Below, piece after piece: positions 26,472 through 34,479 of a stretch of 58,678 bases of DNA. The stretch covers positions 1-58,678 of the forward strand of contig JAFVNW010000088.1 of assembly GCA_017506175.1 (NCBI GenBank). The letters are read 5' to 3'. The stretch is from Bacteroidales bacterium (GTDB taxonomy: Bacteria > Bacteroidota > Bacteroidia > Bacteroidales > WCHB1-69). The translations under genes were made by a program, and so were the position numbers. Each line of letters begins with the position of its first letter. Positions within the stretch are counted from its first letter, which is position 1. The notes under the pieces were generated by a model that was given only the letters and a program-made list of their open reading frames with translations, was not told where the DNA came from and ran no database searches.

Positions 26472-27299
26472 CTACTCCTCATAAACGTATTCCTCCACCG
26501 CTCCATCGCTGCTGGTTCGTCTTACCGGAAACTTGCCTTTACTCTCGTATGTGAAATTTGTAACGTATGCATTCCCATCATCCACACTGCATACACAATG
26601 CGCTGAAAGATTGGCAACGCCCAACCCCTCAATCGTGAGCAAACCATGAAAGGGATTTTTCAACTTTTCGTAAGTATAGGTGTACTTCTGGGTTGATATC
26701 TGTCCAATAAACCGATAAGATGGGGTAATCGACTCTGTGTAAATCACTTGCGAAATATCATCCCCGTCCCACACAAAGGAGGCACCATAATAATATTTGC
26801 CATCGCCATGAACATATTTGCTTTTTTCCATGTCGGCAAACACCTGCGACGCCTCCTTGCCCAGAATCAAAGGCCGTAACTTGCTCTCTTCGAGGCTTTT
26901 AACATAAACATCAAGGTGGTATCCATAACCCGAAATTTTGTTTCCCTCATGCCTGACCTGAATCGTATAATAGAGACTGTCACCGACATAATAATCAATG
27001 GTATTGAGCAATTTTTTTTGATAATGATAAACGGCAACCTCCTCATTACAAACAACTTGTGAAAGCCGGTGCTGGTCATCGTACGACAATTCAAAAGTGG
27101 TGCCGGCGCCTTTGATTCCCACCAAAAGGCCATCGTCCCAAATATAATCGTAGCTGGTTATCGCCTCCGGATAGTCCATCGCATAGCAATTACGCTGAAT
27201 TAACTTCTTTTTTGGATGAAAAACGCCCTCTTTCTGGCAGGAAAAAAGGCTGAATGACAGCACAACGCAAAGCGAGGCAACGCAGAAACGATGACGCAT
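26472..27299 (-). CDS. lipoprotein of unknown function
   Basis: 275 residues from ATG at 27299; the start 33 bp upstream would add residues before a normal lipoprotein signal (HRFCVASLCVVLSFSLFSC, lipobox Cys). The mature part contains repeated Y-x-Y/Y-D motifs with strand-turn alternation (DYIWDDGLLVGIKGAG, LSYDDQHRLSQVV), as in RHS/YD-like lipoproteins of Bacteroidota. It ends in a hydrophilic Glu-rich tail. Last gene of the minus-strand group that also has murF; 47 bp separate it from murF. Confidence 0.72.
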   Translation of the reverse strand: MRHRFCVASLCVVLSFSLFSCQKEGVFHPKKKLIQRNCYAMDYPEAITSYDYIWDDGLLVGIKGAGTTFELSYDDQHRLSQVVCNEEVAVYHYQKKLLNTIDYYVGDSLYYTIQVRHEGNKISGYGYHLDVYVKSLEESKLRPLILGKEASQVFADMEKSKYVHGDGKYYYGASFVWDGDDISQVIYTESITPSYRFIGQISTQKYTYTYEKLKNPFHGLLTIEGLGVANLSAHCVCSVDDGNAYVTNFTYESKGKFPVRRTSSDGAVEEYVYEE

Positions 27300-27346
27300 G
27301 ACCTGATTCAACCCCCAGACAACCATTGGCAACTTCGTTTAAGTCA

Positions 27347-28612
27347 CTAACCCACAACCGCTTTATCCAGATGAATGGAGTGCGACCCCTTGATTAAAAT
27401 CATGGAATCAGCAAAAGGATGTTGCTGCAAATAATCATTTAACGCCTCCACATTTGGGAAGACTTTCATTCCAGGTATTTGGAGAGCGGCGAAATTCTCA
27501 CCTACAAAAAAGGCATCGATGTTTTGTACCTTGCAAAGTTCAACGATATGGCGGTGCTCGCTTTCACTGATGTGCCCCAATTCCAGCATATCACCCAAAA
27601 TCGCCTTCTTGTTGGGATGTGCCAGATGGGCAAGGTTCAAAATGGCAGCCTTCATACTCGTGGGGTTGGCGTTATAGAAATCCGCAATCACCACATTGCT
27701 GCCGACCTGATTGATTTGCGAGCGGTTATTGGTCGGAACATAGTTGCTAATGGCTTCAGCAGCAGCACTTTCCGATATTCCAAAATGCTTACCTATCGCG
27801 ATAGCGCAGAGGATGTTCACCAGATTGTAATCCCCGGTCAGATGCGTGCGGAAGGTGACATCGCCCACTTTGATCGCCAGATAGGGATTCATATCAACGA
27901 TTTCGCCGTCGCAAGTGCTGCCTTCACATTTACCATATTTAATAATGGTAGTGGATGGGGTGGCCCTCTCGGCACACTTCGTTAAAACAGCATCGCCCCC
28001 ATTGACGAACAGCGTGCCATTCCGTTTTATTACAGACTCATACAAAGCACTTTTTGTTTTGATAATATTCTCTTCAGAGCCGAAGCCCTCCAAATGCGCC
28101 TTTCCGATAGTGGTAATCACGCCATAGGTGGGCTGCGAAATTTGGCAGAGGTCGGCGATTTCGCCCGGATGGTTGGCTCCCATTTCCACAATTGCGATTT
28201 CTGTATCAGCGGGAATCGACAGCAGTGTGAGCGGCACGCCAATGTGGTTGTTAAAATTACCTTGGGTGAAAGAAATTTTGAATTTTGTTTTTAACACAGT
28301 AGCTATCAGCTCTTTAGTGGTAGTTTTACCGTTAGTTCCCGTGATACCGATCACAGGAATCTCCAAATTCCGGCGATGCTCGGCGGCCAATTCCTGCAAT
28401 GCTTTCAGCGAATCCTGCACCACGATGCAGCGTGGATGATTCGTCAGTTCCGTATTCTCAGTCACCACGTAAGATGCCCCTTGCTCAAGAGCCTGAGTGG
28501 CAAAGCGATTGCCGTCAAAATTTTCACCCTTTAAACAGAAAAAAAGACACCCCGGGATGATTTTCCGTGTGTCGGTACAAATTTGCGGGTGTTTCAGATA
28601 GATGGAATACAT
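27347..28612 (-). CDS. murF: UDP-N-acetylmuramoyl-tripeptide--D-alanyl-D-alanine ligase
   Basis: 421 residues from the ATG at 28612 (MYSIYLKHPQICTDTRKIIP). A longer frame from 28678 would put translated repeat DNA at the N-terminus, so I reject it. Mur ligase ATP site GITGTNGKTTTKELI (about 85-100), then GNFNNHIGVPLTLL and VEMGANHPGEIADL, and the C-terminal domain has the Asn/Arg positions of MurF. It adds D-Ala-D-Ala in peptidoglycan synthesis. No other mur genes are here, which is usual for Bacteroidota murF to be outside dcw. Confidence 0.94.
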   Translation of the reverse strand: MYSIYLKHPQICTDTRKIIPGCLFFCLKGENFDGNRFATQALEQGASYVVTENTELTNHPRCIVVQDSLKALQELAAEHRRNLEIPVIGITGTNGKTTTKELIATVLKTKFKISFTQGNFNNHIGVPLTLLSIPADTEIAIVEMGANHPGEIADLCQISQPTYGVITTIGKAHLEGFGSEENIIKTKSALYESVIKRNGTLFVNGGDAVLTKCAERATPSTTIIKYGKCEGSTCDGEIVDMNPYLAIKVGDVTFRTHLTGDYNLVNILCAIAIGKHFGISESAAAEAISNYVPTNNRSQINQVGSNVVIADFYNANPTSMKAAILNLAHLAHPNKKAILGDMLELGHISESEHRHIVELCKVQNIDAFFVGENFAALQIPGMKVFPNVEALNDYLQQHPFADSMILIKGSHSIHLDKAVVG

Positions 28613-28616
28613 TTTA

Positions 28617-28650
28617 GAATTGAAAATTGAAAATTGAAAGTTGAGAATTG
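28617..28650. repeat. low-complexity GAATTGAAAATTGAAA tract
   Basis: Three tandem units of the form AATTGAAA just upstream of murF. The same motif forms the left part of the composite repeats at 31490 and 32349. The tract is translated by an apparent N-terminal extension of murF, which is therefore not genuine. Confidence 0.6.
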
Positions 28651-28684
28651 ATTTCGCGCACGGATTGTTATAGCCCAATCAGGG

Positions 28685-29371
28685 TCAATTATTCAGGAAA
28701 TAGGGGGTGCTTTTAGTGAATTTATGCGTCTTCTTATTCCAGACCAAATCCAGCATTGTGCCGTCAAGATACTTGAAAATTCTTTGATATTCAGACTTTT
28801 CCAACTCGTCGAGGCACGTATAAATCACCATAATGTCGTGGCCGCTATGGGGCAGTTGCAACTGCACCTTCACTTGAAAGTCCTTGACGATATTCTGCGG
28901 GGTATAGTAATTTTTTTCGAGGCGGGAGGCATTGAAGATATCCTCCAATTGAAATTCGGGGAGATAATTTTCAGCCGGGGCTGGCTCCCATACATAGCGG
29001 GCACTGGCAAGGTCGGCGGTGGAATGAACCCGGTAGAACTTGATTTTGGAGCCGCAACTGATGCCGCAGCGCGTTTCGCAAAGCGCCACCAACAGTGTGT
29101 CACTTTCCAATTTCCAGACAGAAACTTCATAAATCACCTCCAACGGGGTGACAATCCGGATAAAACGGGCGCGTTTATCGTAGATTACCAGCTTGTAATT
29201 GTCATAATCGCCCTTGGTGTTGCCGTTAAACTCCACCATCTTTTCACGGATATCCATCGGCACATCCATCTCTTTTTCTGGAAAATGCAGCAGAATTTCG
29301 CTGATACTTTGCGCTTTTACATTAAAAGACAGGCAAACAATCAGTGAAAAAAAACAGATTCTCTTGAACAT
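28685..29371 (-). CDS. secreted protein, possibly DUF3256-like
   Basis: 228 residues from the ATG at 29371 (MFKRICFFSLIVCLSFNVKA, signal peptide, cut before QSI). The segments SEILLHFPEKEMDVPMDIR near the N-terminus and DTLLVALCETRCGISCGSKI in the middle recall DUF3256 family proteins, which are small, secreted Bacteroidales proteins of unknown function. Two Cys pairs (ETRCGISCG) could form a disulfide. It lies between the DUF819 permease and murF in one minus-strand transcription unit. Confidence 0.62.
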   Translation of the reverse strand: MFKRICFFSLIVCLSFNVKAQSISEILLHFPEKEMDVPMDIREKMVEFNGNTKGDYDNYKLVIYDKRARFIRIVTPLEVIYEVSVWKLESDTLLVALCETRCGISCGSKIKFYRVHSTADLASARYVWEPAPAENYLPEFQLEDIFNASRLEKNYYTPQNIVKDFQVKVQLQLPHSGHDIMVIYTCLDELEKSEYQRIFKYLDGTMLDLVWNKKTHKFTKSTPYFLNN

Positions 29372-29420
29372 TTCGCAATGGATTTTGGAATAATTGATTA
29401 ACGAAAATTTCGATAGAAAA

Positions 29421-30602
29421 TTATAGGAACATGGCCAAGAAGTATGCCATGGCAGCTCCGAGATAAGTTCCTGCAGCATAACCGATTAGACCGATACAAA
29501 TGCCGCTGATGAGCACTTTTTTGTTTCCCATGGCACCCACAACCGGCGGCACGAAAGGCGGGGAACAAAGCAATCCGACATTCGCCACGCAGAACAAGTC
29601 GCCGTTCACCTTGAAAATCCTGCAAAGAACAAAGTGCAAAAGCACCGACACGACAATGATGTAGAGGAGGAAAAGCAGCAGGGAGACCGCACTGGCATCG
29701 ATAGCGTGAATATCAAATTGCGAAGCCACAATGATGCTGAAAACGAGGATGAAGAACATGCCGAGCTCGAAGGTTTTGGGCAGTTCGCGCACTTTTTTCA
29801 CGAACGAGAGGGCAATGGAAAACGTGGTGGTGGTGAGGATGATGACCAATTCGTTGGTGAATTTTCCCGTGAGCAGTTTTGACAGCAGGGCACCCACGCC
29901 GAAAAGTGCGATGGCGAGCAATAGCGCAAGGAGGGTTCTGCCGAAAACGCGCGGTTTCAACATACCGTCGTACTGCTCCACGCCGCTGTCCACCGTGCTA
30001 TGGTGCTCTACAGAGACGGATTCATCGGCGAAAGGCAGGAGTTTGCGGAACACTTTGTAGCCGCCCGCCACGATGAAAACGATGAAGGGGAAGGTGACGA
30101 GCATCTCGAAGGTCAGCACGAGCGAAATGGTGTTGGGGTTGACCTTGAGGGCGGCACCGAGGGCACTGAAGTTCATGGTCCCACCCGTGTAGATGGCGGT
30201 CATCATGCCGGCGACATTGGGCAAGTCGGCAATGCCGGAGTGACGGAAAACGAAAAAACCGGAGACTACCGCTACGACAATGGCAATGAGTCCGCCGACC
30301 AGCGCCGCCGCCGTCTTCGGAAGCGATTTCGTCCACATCCGGAAGTCGCAGTTGAACAGCATAAGCGGGATGGCGAGCATGATGGCAATGTCGCGGATCC
30401 ACGTTTGCGAGGTTTGAACTTGGGCGGTGAGCGTGGGATCGCTGAAATCAAGCCAGCCGAAAAGCGACGCAGCAATACCGACCGCGTAGGCCAACATCAC
30501 CGTCCCGATTTTTCGCGCCCAACCGAACTTCTTGTATAACAGAATGATAAGTGCAGGGACCAAGAGATAACAAACTGAAATCAGTAGGGTTGTCATCATC
30601 AT
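29421..30602 (-). CDS. DUF819-family membrane permease
   Basis: 393 residues, about 10-11 predicted helices with short loops. Helices contain the family patterns GGLIAIVVAVVSGFFVFRH, NVAGMMTAIYTGGTMNFSAL and ANVGLLCSPPFVPPVVGAMG (all conserved Gly/Pro/Asn stretches of DUF819/YjcL-like carriers). The substrate is unknown. Start ATG at 30602 is one of three consecutive Met codons. It has a promoter box at 30632-30639 and probably heads the unit DUF819, secreted protein, murF, lipoprotein. Confidence 0.86.
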   Translation of the reverse strand: MMMTTLLISVCYLLVPALIILLYKKFGWARKIGTVMLAYAVGIAASLFGWLDFSDPTLTAQVQTSQTWIRDIAIMLAIPLMLFNCDFRMWTKSLPKTAAALVGGLIAIVVAVVSGFFVFRHSGIADLPNVAGMMTAIYTGGTMNFSALGAALKVNPNTISLVLTFEMLVTFPFIVFIVAGGYKVFRKLLPFADESVSVEHHSTVDSGVEQYDGMLKPRVFGRTLLALLLAIALFGVGALLSKLLTGKFTNELVIILTTTTFSIALSFVKKVRELPKTFELGMFFILVFSIIVASQFDIHAIDASAVSLLLFLLYIIVVSVLLHFVLCRIFKVNGDLFCVANVGLLCSPPFVPPVVGAMGNKKVLISGICIGLIGYAAGTYLGAAMAYFLAMFL

Positions 30603-30631
30603 AACAATAGCGTTTTAATTTTCAAACGGTG

Positions 30632-30639
30632 CAAAAATA
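30632..30639 (-). promoter_or_regulatory. Bacteroidota -7 promoter box for the DUF819 unit
   Basis: TATTTTTG on the minus strand followed by CACC, 30 nt before the start at 30602. Confidence 0.68.
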
Positions 30640-30703
30640 CGATTTTTATCTGAAAATCAAAGTAATGTTACCGCAAGGGAGAGACCATCGTCAAAAAAAG
30701 TAT

Positions 30704-30711
30704 TACTTTTG
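30704..30711 (+). promoter_or_regulatory. Bacteroidota -7 promoter box for lpxH
   Basis: TACTTTTG followed by CAAA, 17 nt before the lpxH start. Divergent from the box at 30632-30639. Confidence 0.66.
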
Positions 30712-30728
30712 CAAACCAAAAAACGACG

Positions 30729-31496
30729 ATGGAATTTCCTGATTTTCAACATGCAATCACCTTGGAGGGCAATGTCTATTTCGCCTCCGACTTTCATCTG
30801 GAAAACACGCCCGAAAGCCGCGTGCGCGAGGAGGAGATTGTGCGCTGGCTGGACGGGATTTCCGACCACGTCCAACATCTTTTTCTGTTGGGCGACATCT
30901 TCGATTTCTGGTTTGAATACAAGGACGTAGTGCCGCGCGGCTACTACTCCTTTTTTGCAAAATTAGCGGAATTGAAGAAAAAAAACGTTGAATTTTACTA
31001 CTTTACGGGAAACCACGACATGTGGGTGAAGGACTATTTCGCGAAAGAATTCGGAATGAGGATCTTCCGCCAACCCACCCCTTTCATCATCAATGGGAAA
31101 CGCTGTCTGATTGGGCACGGCGACGGGCTGGACAAACGCGACAAAGGCTACCTCCTCATCAAAAGGATCTTCAACTGCCGGTTCAACATCGCACTTTACG
31201 GGGCACTGCCTCCGCGATGGGCCTTCGCCATCGCCCGAGCCTGCTCCCACAAAAGCCGCCAATCCAACTCCTCCAAAAAGAAAAAGCTCAACCAAAACGA
31301 AGCCTCCGTGATGAACTACATACACGAATACCTCCAACACTCCCCCGCCGACTACTTCATCTTCGGACATCGGCACCGCCCCCTCGAAATCTCCGTAAAC
31401 GATACTGTAACATACTATAACACAGGCGATTGGCTCTTCCACAAATCATATCTGAAATGGACGGAAGGGGGAATTGAGCTGAAAGGTGAGAATTGA
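30729..31496 (+). CDS. lpxH: UDP-2,3-diacylglucosamine diphosphatase
   Basis: 255 residues, calcineurin-like phosphoesterase fold. All metal motifs are present: DFHLE (in YFASDFHLENTPESR), GDIFDFWFEY, GNHD (in YYFTGNHDMW), GHGD (in LIGHGDGLD) and GHRH (in FGHRHRPLEI). Lipid A synthesis uses this step to make lipid X. The order of motifs and the FDFWFEY stretch fit LpxH rather than a generic phosphodiesterase. Monocistronic; followed by a repeat. Confidence 0.93.
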   Translation: MEFPDFQHAITLEGNVYFASDFHLENTPESRVREEEIVRWLDGISDHVQHLFLLGDIFDFWFEYKDVVPRGYYSFFAKLAELKKKNVEFYYFTGNHDMWVKDYFAKEFGMRIFRQPTPFIINGKRCLIGHGDGLDKRDKGYLLIKRIFNCRFNIALYGALPPRWAFAIARACSHKSRQSNSSKKKKLNQNEASVMNYIHEYLQHSPADYFIFGHRHRPLEISVNDTVTYYNTGDWLFHKSYLKWTEGGIELKGEN

Positions 31497-31587
31497 GAAT
31501 TGAAAATTGAAAGATTAGAGATGAAGGGATTAAAGGATGAAAGGATGAAAAGGGGTATGTAGGGCTGTCATAATATGGCAGCCCTAC
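31490..31587. repeat. composite repeat: purine-rich tract plus 29-nt palindrome, copy 1
   Basis: An AATTGAAA-type tract (31490-31514), then a GATGAAGGGATTAAAGGATG-type tract (to about 31552), then the palindrome at 31559-31587 with arms GTAGGGCTGTCAT and ATGGCAGCCCTAC around TAAT/A. Copies of the second part and palindrome occur at 53415 and 54607; the tract alone occurs at 32349. Confidence 0.75.
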
Positions 31588-31645
31588 AACCATAATATGG
31601 CGCCTATCGTGGGAACACACCGCGTGCGTCCATGTATGCCGTTCG

Positions 31646-32302
31646 TTATTCTTTTTCCACAAAAATGATAAAATCCCAATCTGCGGGATTCCCTCCTCCC
31701 ACACTTGGTGTGTACAAGAATACTGCGACTTTTTTGTTGGTTTTGCTGTAATAATGCTGAAATTCAGGCTGTTTGGAAATGGTTTCCCAAACATTTTCAA
31801 TCATGGTTTCGTCAACGATACCATGTTCCCATGGGAGCGTTTGTTGTGCACCCGATATATCGATAAAGCAGACTCTGTCGTTCCCTGGGTAGGAGGGTCC
31901 AGCGGATTGAGCAGGTAATTCCATGAAGGAAGTTGGAAAATGGAGATTCCCGCACCCCGACCAAATAATACTTCCATAAAAAAGGAGATGGTTGGGATTC
32001 TCATAAAACAATTTGATATATCCAAAATCACAAGGAGGACAATAGGTTGCCATAAAAGGAATAGTGTCCGAGGAATCATTGGTACTATCCACATTCACAG
32101 TGGTGTATCCCTCATATTGAAAGGTTTGGTAATCCACTTTCATGATCAGAATATTGCTGTCGGCCCCTGGAATGTCAATTTCTACAGGGTTTGGTTCGGG
32201 AGTGTCAGGTTCAACGGGCACTTTTTCACAGCTGAATGCGAGAACGGCAAGGAAGAATACTCCTGTCATTTCCCAGATACGTTTAAGCAGAAGATGTTTC
32301 AT
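31646..32302 (-). CDS. lipoprotein of unknown function
   Basis: 218 residues. Signal TGVFFLAVLAFSC ends in a lipobox Cys and is followed by a Pro/Glu-rich linker (VPVEPDTPEPNPVEIDIPG). Cysteines in MATYCPPCDF and WSGCGN could bond. No known domain. The gene is bracketed by two direct copies of the purine-rich repeat (31490-31587 and 32349-32409) and has a promoter box at 32325-32332. Alternative start at 32266 (second Met, EMTG) would shorten the signal. Confidence 0.68.
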   Translation of the reverse strand: MKHLLLKRIWEMTGVFFLAVLAFSCEKVPVEPDTPEPNPVEIDIPGADSNILIMKVDYQTFQYEGYTTVNVDSTNDSSDTIPFMATYCPPCDFGYIKLFYENPNHLLFYGSIIWSGCGNLHFPTSFMELPAQSAGPSYPGNDRVCFIDISGAQQTLPWEHGIVDETMIENVWETISKQPEFQHYYSKTNKKVAVFLYTPSVGGGNPADWDFIIFVEKE

Positions 32303-32324
32303 TGGTTACGGGCAATTTGGGCGC

Positions 32325-32332
32325 AAAGATAC
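32325..32332 (-). promoter_or_regulatory. Bacteroidota -7 promoter box for the lipoprotein at 31646
   Basis: TATCTTTG on the minus strand followed by CGCCC, 23 nt before the start. Confidence 0.68.
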
Positions 32333-32348
32333 GACAAGTTCGTTAAAC

Positions 32349-32409
32349 TGAGAATTGAAAATTGAAAACTGAAAGATTAGACATGAAGAGATGAAAAGAT
32401 TAAAGGATT
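32349..32409. repeat. purine-rich repeat, palindrome missing (copy 2)
   Basis: GAGAATTGAAAATTGAAA and GATTAGACATGAAGAGATGA-type tract in the same orientation as 31490-31552. The palindrome does not follow. Confidence 0.65.
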
Positions 32410-32481
32410 ATTTCTGAGGGTAGTGGAAATTGACGGGGCAAAAGTAGGGAAATTTTGACTATGACATAACCAAAAGTTTTG

Positions 32482-32489
32482 TACATTTG
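32482..32489 (+). promoter_or_regulatory. Bacteroidota -7 promoter box
   Basis: TACATTTG followed by GCGG, upstream of the gene at 32543. Confidence 0.65.
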
Positions 32490-32542
32490 GCGGCTCAAAT
32501 TTGTTTTATGAAAAAATTGTTGGAACCCATTGTCCATGTCCC

Positions 32543-33430
32543 ATGAAACATTGTCTATTTATCCTTACTGCAATTCTGCTTTCAAGCCCTTGTCTTGCTC
32601 AAATTCAGGAAAGAATGGACAGATGGGACTCCTTGTGTATGACACATCCGCCTTGCAAAGACAACAATATTGACAGCAGCCAGATTGATTTTTATCGTTC
32701 TCTTTTTGAAATACTCAACGAAAATGAACGCAGAATTCCGATGGAACGTCACGATTCCCTGCAGTACTATGCTAAATATTGGCAGTGGTCGGATTCCGCT
32801 TTTCTAAAAAGTTTACGCTGTTTTGCGTGCATTCAACATCTCTTCTATGGTTTTTATATTCAAAAGAGCATAGAAGAATCCATCAAGCATTATGACTCAT
32901 TAAAAGACACGGTGCTTGTGACTTTCGCACGAGCCCATAGTGATTCTTGGCCCCGACAGGAAGTGGAGATACCGTTCAATCCGTCAAAGGCTAAAGTCTA
33001 TTGTTTATATTACCCAACAGACTCCAAATGCACCGGTGACTTTCAAAAAGTTCTACAAACAGTAGAATGGCAGGGATGCGAACGGGCAAAATTGGTGAAG
33101 AATGGCTTTATACATCCAGGTCGCAAAGAAGGGAATTATTCCCTCATCATTCTCAAGTACTCCAATATTTATTACCAAATTGGACACGTCGGTAAAGGTG
33201 GTGACGTTACAATTCTCATTATCTATGAGCATCCAAGGAACGGACGGAAAGTAGAACCGACCAAAATAAAAGTAGAACCAGCCAAAATAGAAATCTCATA
33301 CAATAAGTTCATGCCGCGCGTCATGGCCTCCGAAGCTTCATACGACAAGCTCAAACGCTACTCAAAGGAAAACAAACAGATTTTGAGAAGGGCGATGAAG
33401 AAGTCCAAGAAAGGGGGGAGCAAGGAATGA
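32543..33430 (+). CDS. secreted protein of unknown function
   Basis: 295 residues from the ATG at 32543 (KHCLFILTAILLSSPCLA signal, cut before QIQ); a longer frame from the TTG at 32501 would precede the signal and is unlikely. Cys-rich mature protein with a Lys/Ser-rich, basic C-terminus. Composition is more A+T-rich than the housekeeping genes around it. The stop overlaps the next ATG by four bases (ATGA), so the two are translationally coupled. Confidence 0.66.
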   Translation: MKHCLFILTAILLSSPCLAQIQERMDRWDSLCMTHPPCKDNNIDSSQIDFYRSLFEILNENERRIPMERHDSLQYYAKYWQWSDSAFLKSLRCFACIQHLFYGFYIQKSIEESIKHYDSLKDTVLVTFARAHSDSWPRQEVEIPFNPSKAKVYCLYYPTDSKCTGDFQKVLQTVEWQGCERAKLVKNGFIHPGRKEGNYSLIILKYSNIYYQIGHVGKGGDVTILIIYEHPRNGRKVEPTKIKVEPAKIEISYNKFMPRVMASEASYDKLKRYSKENKQILRRAMKKSKKGGSKE

Positions 33431-33864
33431 AAAAAATACTAATAATTATTATGCTATCCCCTTTTTATTCAATAGGGCAAATTGTTGTTGATAAGCTGGA
33501 ATGTAATAAAACAGGAGATGTCTTATTTGTGATAAATAATACTGATACTGTCAATTATTTTGTTTCGCTCGAACTGGAGATAATGCATGATTCAACATGG
33601 TGTCTCATCAATAATGATATTTTAGCTCCAAGTATTTCTAAAATGGAATCTTGGATCATGTTGAAATCCCAATTGACCGAGACGCTACAATTTAACATCA
33701 ATAATATTTTAAAGAGTTCGGCAGTGATCATACCCACCAGCAGTACACATCTCATACCATCTCAAAATGATACCGAGTTTCGCATAAAGGTGAACTATAC
33801 ACCATCGCTGGACGAAAAGAACAAATATATCTATTATGACTTTACTCTACCACGTGATTTATAA
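33427..33864 (+). CDS. secreted protein of unknown function
   Basis: 145 residues. Signal peptide KKILIIIMLSPFYSIG ends before QIV. The mature part is about 128 residues, rich in Asn, Ile, Ser and Thr and very A+T-rich in codon use, with an immunoglobulin-like strand pattern but no recognisable motif. Overlaps the preceding secreted protein by four bases, so the two are probably made together. Confidence 0.62.
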   Translation: MKKILIIIMLSPFYSIGQIVVDKLECNKTGDVLFVINNTDTVNYFVSLELEIMHDSTWCLINNDILAPSISKMESWIMLKSQLTETLQFNINNILKSSAVIIPTSSTHLIPSQNDTEFRIKVNYTPSLDEKNKYIYYDFTLPRDL

Positions 33865-33899
33865 TGCACCCCGAAAAATGGGCCAACGGCTAAAGTAAT

Positions 33900-33907
33900 T
33901 ATTTTTG
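33900..33907 (+). promoter_or_regulatory. possible -7 promoter box before the small membrane protein
   Basis: TATTTTTG followed by CACC; about 118 nt upstream of the start at 34025. Confidence 0.5.
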
Positions 33908-34024
33908 CACCCGAAAAACGAATGACAACCTTATTTAGTGTTATTGTAAACTTTTACAGAAACATGTCAACCCAATTAGTGTAAACCACTCAAAAAGTGT
34001 CAACCAAAATCAGGAAAAGTCATA

Positions 34025-34330
34025 ATGATGATATTTATAATGATGTTTAATATTGCCATTAGCATGATAATGCTTTTGCTATTGAAAACAAAAAAAATTG
34101 GCAATCATACTTGTATTATAAAGTATGTTAACACAATACAAATAGGGTTGCATTTATTGATTTTCATCACTTGTGGAGTTCTACTGTCCGTTACATCACC
34201 AGAACATCCTATTATTAATAATGGACGTGCATTGGGAATATGGACAACATTTATATGTACAATTTTAGGTGTTGTTGTTCTGCTGTTTAATATCGTTATG
34301 TTGTTAGTGAATCGTTTTAAAAACAAGTAG
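34025..34330 (+). CDS. small membrane protein of unknown function
   Basis: 101 residues with three predicted membrane helices (about 2-20, 37-56 and 75-97) and a basic C-terminus RFKNK. No family recognised. A+T-rich like the two genes upstream, suggesting a shared origin. Two start Met codons; the first is used here. The stop is one base before the second ~75-bp repeat copy. Confidence 0.55.
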   Translation: MMIFIMMFNIAISMIMLLLLKTKKIGNHTCIIKYVNTIQIGLHLLIFITCGVLLSVTSPEHPIINNGRALGIWTTFICTILGVVVLLFNIVMLLVNRFKNK

Positions 34331-34404
34331 AATCCCCCCCCTTAATCTTGTCGTATTCATAATCACAGCTTCTTTTCTTTACAAGAGGTAAAGGGATAAT
34401 TCCG
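34331..34404. repeat. dispersed ~75-bp repeat with inverted ends, copy 2
   Basis: Shares TTCATAATCACAG, the CTTTACAAGAGG segment and the right arm (ending AGGGATAATTCCG, identical over more than 25 bases to copy 1) with 6069-6148. The left arm here is degraded into a C8 run (34334-34341). Lies directly before the era promoter. Confidence 0.7.
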
Positions 34405-34414
34405 AAAATTTAAG

Positions 34415-34422
34415 TACTTTTG
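34415..34422 (+). promoter_or_regulatory. Bacteroidota -7 promoter box for era
   Basis: TACTTTTG followed by CAAG. A TTG inside the box (34420) is in frame with era but is not a plausible start, so the real start must be further on. Confidence 0.7.
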
Positions 34423-34479
34423 CAAGTCCAATTTAGAACTTTACTAAAAGGGGAATTATCAACTATCAATTACACAAAG

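Noticed and set aside
28613-28678. N-terminal extension of murF from 28678
   Set aside because: It would translate the AATTGAAA low-complexity repeat; MurF family N-terminus starts at 28612.
34420-34479. TTG start for era at 34420
   Set aside because: The codon lies inside the TACTTTTG promoter box; the GTG at 34480 gives the usual protein length.
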